Origin: Suilimivivens sp964458255
GTDB lineage: Bacteria > Bacillota > Clostridia > Lachnospirales > Lachnospiraceae
Assembly: GCA_964458255.1 (NCBI GenBank)
Contig: CAYWHY010000002.1
Location: forward strand, 12,751 to 76,750
Direction: 5' to 3'
DNA length: 64,000 nt
This document shows positions 59,839 through 64,000 of this stretch, one piece after another (within the stretch, counting starts at the first letter, position 1; each line of letters opens with the position of its first letter). The notes under the pieces were generated by a model. The model did not search any database, was not told where the DNA came from, and was given only the letters and a program-made list of their open reading frames with translations. A program made the translations under genes and the position numbers.

Positions 59839-60814
59839 CAGTTTGCTTCATGAACTGAAAATCGGAAATGCAACCTTTAAGAATAATCTTATTCTGGCAC
59901 CCATGGCAGGCGTAACAGACCTGCCATTTCGTTTGCTTTGTAAAGAGCAGGGAGCCGGTCTGGCTTGCATGGAAATGGTCAGCGCAAAAGCAATTTATTA
60001 TAAAAACAAAAATACCGAAGAACTTTTGGAAATTCATCCGGATGAACAGCCTGTATCTTTGCAGCTGTTTGGTTCCGATGCAGATATCATCAGCGAGATG
60101 GCAAAGAAAATAGAGGACAGGCCTTTTGCAGTGCTTGATATCAATATGGGCTGTCCTGTGCCGAAGGTGGTTAATAATGGGGAAGGATCTGCACTTATGA
60201 AGAATCCAAAACTAGTAGAGGAAATCTTAAGAAAGACCGTAAAAGCCATCAAGAAGCCGGTAACCGTTAAAATACGGAAAGGATTTAATGACGACATGGT
60301 AAACGCCGTGGAAATTGCCAAAATCGCAGAGGACTGCGGCGTGGCGGCGGTAGCAGTGCACGGACGCACCAGGGAGCAGTACTATGCAGGCAAAGCTGAT
60401 TGGAATATTATTGCTGAAGTCAAACAGGCAGTGTCTATTCCTGTTATCGGTAACGGGGATGTGACAGACGGTATGTCAGCTAAGGCACTGGTGGAACAGA
60501 CCGGCTGTGACGGCATCATGATAGGGCGTGCAGTCAGAGGAAATCCATGGATATTCAGGGAGATAGAGTATTTTCTTGCAACCGGCGAAGTGTTGAAAAG
60601 ACCGGAGAGAGCAGAGGTAAAGGATGTGATTCTGCGTCACGGGGAGATGGAACTTTTGGTTAAGGGAGAATATACTGCTGTCCGGGAAATGCGAAAGCAT
60701 ATTGCATGGTATACCACCGGATATCCGAATTCCGCGTCCTTACGAAGGCATATCAATGAAATGGAAAGTTTTGAGGATTTAAAAGTGGCCGTAAGTCAGA
60801 TTTTTGGCGAATAG
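59816..60814 (+). CDS. tRNA-dihydrouridine synthase (DusB-like)
   Basis: The 332-residue flavoprotein reduces uridine in tRNA. LILAPMAGVTDLPFRLLCKE (FMN site), DINMGCPVPKVVNNGEGSALM with the catalytic Cys, VTVKIRKGF, AVAVHGRTREQYYAGKADW and GNGDV are all family motifs. ATG 59816 lies inside the end of coaX; ATG 59825 is an alternative. The coaX-dus overlap suggests one transcript from birA on. Which uridine is modified cannot be read. Confidence 0.94.
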   Translation: MKKMQKGNSLLHELKIGNATFKNNLILAPMAGVTDLPFRLLCKEQGAGLACMEMVSAKAIYYKNKNTEELLEIHPDEQPVSLQLFGSDADIISEMAKKIEDRPFAVLDINMGCPVPKVVNNGEGSALMKNPKLVEEILRKTVKAIKKPVTVKIRKGFNDDMVNAVEIAKIAEDCGVAAVAVHGRTREQYYAGKADWNIIAEVKQAVSIPVIGNGDVTDGMSAKALVEQTGCDGIMIGRAVRGNPWIFREIEYFLATGEVLKRPERAEVKDVILRHGEMELLVKGEYTAVREMRKHIAWYTTGYPNSASLRRHINEMESFEDLKVAVSQIFGE

Positions 60815-61203
60815 AAGAAGACGTGTCTGCATATCCTTTGGTATGGAAAAACAGTCTAAAACCCTTTTTTACATTGGAATAGCGAATATTCAGGAAAAAC
60901 AGAAGAAACCACCGGGGCAGGCTTTGGCTGTCTGCAAATTGGCAAGGCCGTTGTCTTATGCACAGGGAAGCCTGCAAATCTANNNNNNNNNNNNNNNNNN
61001 NNNNNNNNNNNNNNNNNNNNNNNNNNNNNNNNNNNNNNNNNNNNNNNNNNNNNNNNNNNNNNNNNNNNNNNNNNNNNNNNNNCTGTCTGCAAATTGGCAA
61101 GGCCGTTGTCTTATGCACAGGGAAGCCTGCAAATCTATTTCTGTCTGTTGCCCGATTTTGTGTTGGAAGATTTGTTGCGGGGAGTAGGAACAGGAAAGAA
61201 AAG
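60815..61203 (+). other. Intergenic region containing an assembly gap flanked by identical 55-base ends
   Basis: Bases 60983-61082 are 100 N. The 55 bases before the gap (60928-60982) and after it (61083-61137) are identical, and both copies touch the gap exactly. This is what an unmerged k-mer overlap between two contigs looks like. If collapsed, 155 bases vanish and the stretch becomes about 234 bases with no convincing gene. An inverted repeat GCAGGCTT (60918-60925) / AAGCCTGC (60968-60975) lies within. Confidence 0.9.
60983..61082. other. Scaffold gap, 100 N
   Basis: A run of exactly 100 N, a conventional gap of unknown or nominal size. Confidence 0.99.
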
Positions 61204-61792
61204 ATGGAGCACAAAAAGGCGGAAGAAAAAGTGGTATGCAGTGACCGGTAATGCCATAAAGGTTGCAAAAGCCGATTTGCAGGGTGGCAGATTTGATTAT
61301 ATGGTGATTGAAGGACCGGCGAGGGGAATATTCGCACTGCAGAACCTTGCAGAGGAGGCAGCGGAGTCCCATTTTGCAGATAAGGACCTACCGGAAGAGC
61401 TTTTTGCAGTTTGCCTTTGGGAAGCACTGAAAAACAGAAGTGTGAACAACATCAGTATATCGTTACCTAAGGAATGCGGAACACTGGCAGTGGAGCAGGT
61501 GATAGCGCTGACAAAACCGTATCTGTCACGTATTAATTCGGCGGTACTTGTGGGCGAGGAAAGCGAAGCAGCAAATGTACTGGAGAATTACTTGTATGAT
61601 GAGTACGGTATTCCGGCATCTTATGAGAAATATCCTTTGAAAAGCACTATCTGGATTGATTTGGAGGAGCAGCAAAACACGATTGATGAAAAATACGTAA
61701 ATGAAAATGGAATTTATCATCTAAATAAGGCAGAAGTGATGAAATTCCTTGACACTACGGTAAAAAATGGGTATAATACCAAAGTTAATTAG
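61204..61792 (+). CDS. Conserved-type hypothetical protein, 5-prime end apparently frameshifted
   Basis: The frame ending at 61792 codes for a sound-looking acidic protein (TGNAIKVAKADLQGGRFDYM ... SYEKYPLKSTIWIDLEEQQN, about 180 residues) but has no good start: only a TTG at 61094 in the duplicated sequence or a GTG at 61241 without ribosome site. ATG 61204, with AGGAAAG five bases upstream, opens a frame MEHKKAEEK that stops after 15 codons. Removing one A from either of two A5 runs (61213-61217, 61226-61230) joins it to the long frame. A sequencing or assembly error next to the gap, a real frameshift, or recoding could explain this. No function recognised. Confidence 0.6.
61749..61777 (+). 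promoter_or_regulatory. Consensus promoter of greA-lysS inside the preceding gene
   Basis: TTGACA (61749-61754), 17 bases, TATAAT (61772-61777): an exact sigma-A consensus. It lies within the last 15 codons of the hypothetical gene and about 83 bases before greA. Confidence 0.8.
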
Positions 61793-61859
61793 AACTTTAT
61801 GCAGGGCATGGTTCTATGACACAATAGAGAAGTTATGAAAGATGGAAGGGCGATTAGCA

Positions 61860-62339
61860 ATGGAAAAGAAGAACATACTTACCTATGAGGGACTGCGTAA
61901 ATATGAAGATGAGCTTCATGAACTCAAGGTAGTAAAAAGACAGGAAGTAGCACAGAAAATTAAAGAAGCAAGAGAGCAGGGCGACTTGTCCGAAAATGCC
62001 GAGTATGATGCGGCTAAGGATGAGCAGAGGGATATTGAAGCCAGAATTGAAGAACTGGAAAAAATCTTAAAGAATGCAGAAGTAATTGATGAGGATGAAG
62101 TTGACCTTGACAAAATCAGCATCGGTTGCCGTGTTAAAATTCTTGATATGGAATTTGATGAAGAATTAGAATATAAAATCGTAGGTTCTACAGAAGCAAA
62201 CAGTTTAAAAGGTAAGATTTCCAATGAATCACCTGTAGGGAAGGCATTGATTGGATGCAAAGTGGGTGATGTCGCAGAAGTAGAAACCCAGGCAGGAGTT
62301 TTAAAGTACAAGGTACTTGAAATTCAGCGTTCCAACTAA
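61860..62339 (+). CDS. greA: Transcription elongation factor GreA
   Basis: ATG 61860 is nine bases after GGAAGGG; ATG 61842 lacks a proper site. The 160-residue protein has the N-terminal coiled coil (about 1-75) with REQGDLSENAEYDAAKDEQ, whose acidic tip residues Asp and Glu enter the polymerase channel, and the C-terminal FKBP-like domain (SNESPVGKALIGCKVGD). It stimulates cleavage of backtracked RNA. lysS follows after 27 bases. Confidence 0.96.
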   Translation: MEKKNILTYEGLRKYEDELHELKVVKRQEVAQKIKEAREQGDLSENAEYDAAKDEQRDIEARIEELEKILKNAEVIDEDEVDLDKISIGCRVKILDMEFDEELEYKIVGSTEANSLKGKISNESPVGKALIGCKVGDVAEVETQAGVLKYKVLEIQRSN

Positions 62340-62366
62340 TTTCAAAAGAGACAAGGAGAGTTAGCA

Positions 62367-63977
62367 GTGGAAAATCAGCAGAACATAAAGTCCCGGCAGG
62401 AACAGGATGTTAATCAGTTATTAAAGGTAAGAAGAGAGAAGCTTGCAGCTTTGCAGGAAGAAGGCAAAGATCCTTTTAAGATTACCAAATATGATGTTAC
62501 TCATCACACCCGGGATGCAAGGGAGCAGTACAATGCTCACGAGGAAAAACTGTTAGCAGGAAGAGTGGCACCTGATGTGGAAGGTTTGGATGAGGCGGCA
62601 GCGAAAGAAGTACTGAATGCAGATTATAATGAGAGAAGAGCCATCATGGATGCAAGTCCTATTGAGGTAACCATTGCCGGCCGTATGATGTTTAAGCGTG
62701 TCATGGGAAAGGCTTCTTTCTGTAATATTCAGGACTTAAAGGGCAGAATTCAGGTTTATGTTGCCAGGGATGCTATCGGTGAAGAGGCTTATGCAGACTT
62801 TAAAAAGTCAGATATCGGTGATATTTACGGTGTTAAGGGGTATGTATTCAGAACCAGGACAGGTGAGATTTCTGTTCATGCGGTAGGTATGACTCTGCTT
62901 AGCAAGAACTTACAGATTCTTCCTGAAAAATTCCATGGACTTACAGATACAGATACCCGTTATCGTCAGAGATATACAGACCTTATCATGAATGAGGAGG
63001 TAAGGGATACTTTTGTAAAAAGATCGCAGATTATTTCTTCTATCAGAAGATATTTGGACGGGCAGGGATTTCTTGAAGTGGAAACTCCCATGCTGGTAAG
63101 CAATGCGGGTGGTGCAGCGGCAAGACCGTTTGAGACCCATTACAATGCACTTGACGAAGATGTAAAGCTTCGCATCTCCCTTGAATTATATTTAAAGAGA
63201 TTGATTGTAGGCGGTATGGAAAGAGTTTATGAAATCGGTCGTGTATTCCGTAACGAGGGACTTGATACCAGACATAACCCGGAATTTACTCTGATGGAGC
63301 TTTATCAGGCATATACCGATTATTACGGAATGATGGATCTTACAGAGAATATGTTCCGTCATGTAGCACAGGAAGTTTGTGGCACAACACTGATTCCTTA
63401 TGGTGAACACATGATTGACCTTGGTAAGCCTTTTGAAAGACTTACCATGATTGAAGCTGTTAAAAAATATACAGGCATTGATTTTGATGAAGTAGCAGAT
63501 ACAGCGGCAGCTAAGAAGCTTGCCGATGAGAAAGAGGTTCATTACGAAGCAAGACATACCAAGGGCGATATCTTAAATCTCTTCTTTGAAGAATTTGTAG
63601 AAGAGCATCTGGTTCAGCCTACTTTCGTTATGGATCATCCTGTTGAAATTTCTCCGCTCACTAAGCGTAAACCGGACAAGCCGGATTATGTAGAGCGTTT
63701 CGAGTTATTTATTACCGGTAGGGAAATGTGTAATGCTTATTCCGAGTTAAATGATCCTATCGATCAGAGAGAACGTTTCAAAGCGCAGGAAGCTGCACTG
63801 GCAGCAGGGGATGAAGAAGCGAACACTACAGATGAAGATTTCATGAATGCACTTGAAATCGGTATGCCACCTACAGGCGGCATCGGATATGGTATCGACA
63901 GACTGGTAATGTTGCTTACAAATAGTCCGGCGATAAGGGACGTGCTGTTGTTCCCGACGATGAAATCCCTGAACTAG
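62367..63977 (+). CDS. lysS: Lysyl-tRNA synthetase (class II)
   Basis: GTG 62367 follows AAGGAG with about nine bases between. The 536-residue enzyme has an N-terminal OB anticodon-binding domain (about 60-190, GRMMFKRVMGKASFCNIQD) and a class II core: motif 1 near FLEVETPMLVSNAGGAAARP, motif 2 VYEIGRVFRNEGLDTRHNPE, and motif 3 PPTGGIGYGIDRLVMLLT. It is longer than usual by about 30-40 residues in the segment before the OB fold (GRVAPDVEGLDEAAAKEVLN). The gene is complete, ending 23 bases before the window edge. Confidence 0.97.
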   Translation: MENQQNIKSRQEQDVNQLLKVRREKLAALQEEGKDPFKITKYDVTHHTRDAREQYNAHEEKLLAGRVAPDVEGLDEAAAKEVLNADYNERRAIMDASPIEVTIAGRMMFKRVMGKASFCNIQDLKGRIQVYVARDAIGEEAYADFKKSDIGDIYGVKGYVFRTRTGEISVHAVGMTLLSKNLQILPEKFHGLTDTDTRYRQRYTDLIMNEEVRDTFVKRSQIISSIRRYLDGQGFLEVETPMLVSNAGGAAARPFETHYNALDEDVKLRISLELYLKRLIVGGMERVYEIGRVFRNEGLDTRHNPEFTLMELYQAYTDYYGMMDLTENMFRHVAQEVCGTTLIPYGEHMIDLGKPFERLTMIEAVKKYTGIDFDEVADTAAAKKLADEKEVHYEARHTKGDILNLFFEEFVEEHLVQPTFVMDHPVEISPLTKRKPDKPDYVERFELFITGREMCNAYSELNDPIDQRERFKAQEAALAAGDEEANTTDEDFMNALEIGMPPTGGIGYGIDRLVMLLTNSPAIRDVLLFPTMKSLN

Positions 63978-64000
63978 TGTTCGATTTTGGAGAGCATCCA

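Noticed and set aside
60753..61427. Open frames running through the N gap on either strand
   Set aside because: They exist only because N is read as unknown residues; the flanks are a duplicated 55-mer and the peptides look like translated intergenic sequence.

Overview
The window reads as a chromosomal segment of a low-to-mid-GC Gram-positive bacterium, most likely a member of the Lachnospiraceae (Clostridia). The pointers are Shine-Dalgarno sites of the AGGAGG type, an S-box (SAM) riboswitch in front of metK, the gene order birA - small conserved protein - coaX - dus - greA - lysS, an EpsG-type polysaccharide locus, and a Clostridia-type phosphofructokinase. No rRNA, tRNA, CRISPR array, transposase or phage gene was seen. 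A 100-base run of N (60983-61082) shows that this is a scaffolded draft assembly.

Layout. (1) 1-13959: type IV pilus / type II secretion-like cluster. It holds the end of a prepilin peptidase, a PilM-PilN fusion, a PilO-like protein, four proteins with prepilin-type N-termini, and a 1930-residue exported protein with several tandem-repeat linkers. (2) 14102-17208: a lipoprotein, an MBOAT O-acyltransferase and a DHHW/AlgX-like protein, probably a device that acylates an extracytoplasmic polymer. (3) 17338-20518: an NSS-family transporter, a HIT protein and a CofE-like ligase. (4) 20607-22670: three small regulators, namely a LytTR response regulator, an XRE repressor and a soluble GHKL kinase. 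(5) 22769-34929: an eleven-gene exopolysaccharide operon with an initiating phosphosugar transferase, a Wzz-like protein with a degenerate kinase domain, six GT-A/GT-B glycosyltransferases, a GtrB-like transferase, an EpsG polymerase and a GT39-like membrane transferase. It is followed by separately promoted pseB, an M19 dipeptidase and galE. (6) 38386-46142: a hemolysin-III-like membrane protein, a small unknown protein, a small alarmone synthetase, a hendecad-repeat membrane protein, a flavin reductase, a LysM/G5/M23 peptidase, murA and an HD-GYP protein. (7) 46298-57908: SAM riboswitch and metK, dnaE, pfkA, a SpoU methyltransferase, proC, a SleB-type hydrolase, an NfeD/SPFH pair and argF. 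(8) 57930-63977: birA, a small conserved protein, coaX, dus, an uncertain gene beside the assembly gap, greA and lysS.

Regions 1, 2 and 5 plus the M23 and SleB hydrolases and murA make this a cell-envelope-rich segment, whereas regions 7-8 are housekeeping. The less ordinary items are the pilus cluster ending in a giant repeat-linked protein, the pseudo-kinase Wzz protein, the 11-residue-repeat tail-anchored protein with a palindrome beside its promoter, two mutually exclusive hairpins in the M23 peptidase leader, operator-like palindromes before the hemolysin III gene, and the exact 55-base duplication at both sides of the N gap. The duplication looks like an unmerged k-mer overlap.
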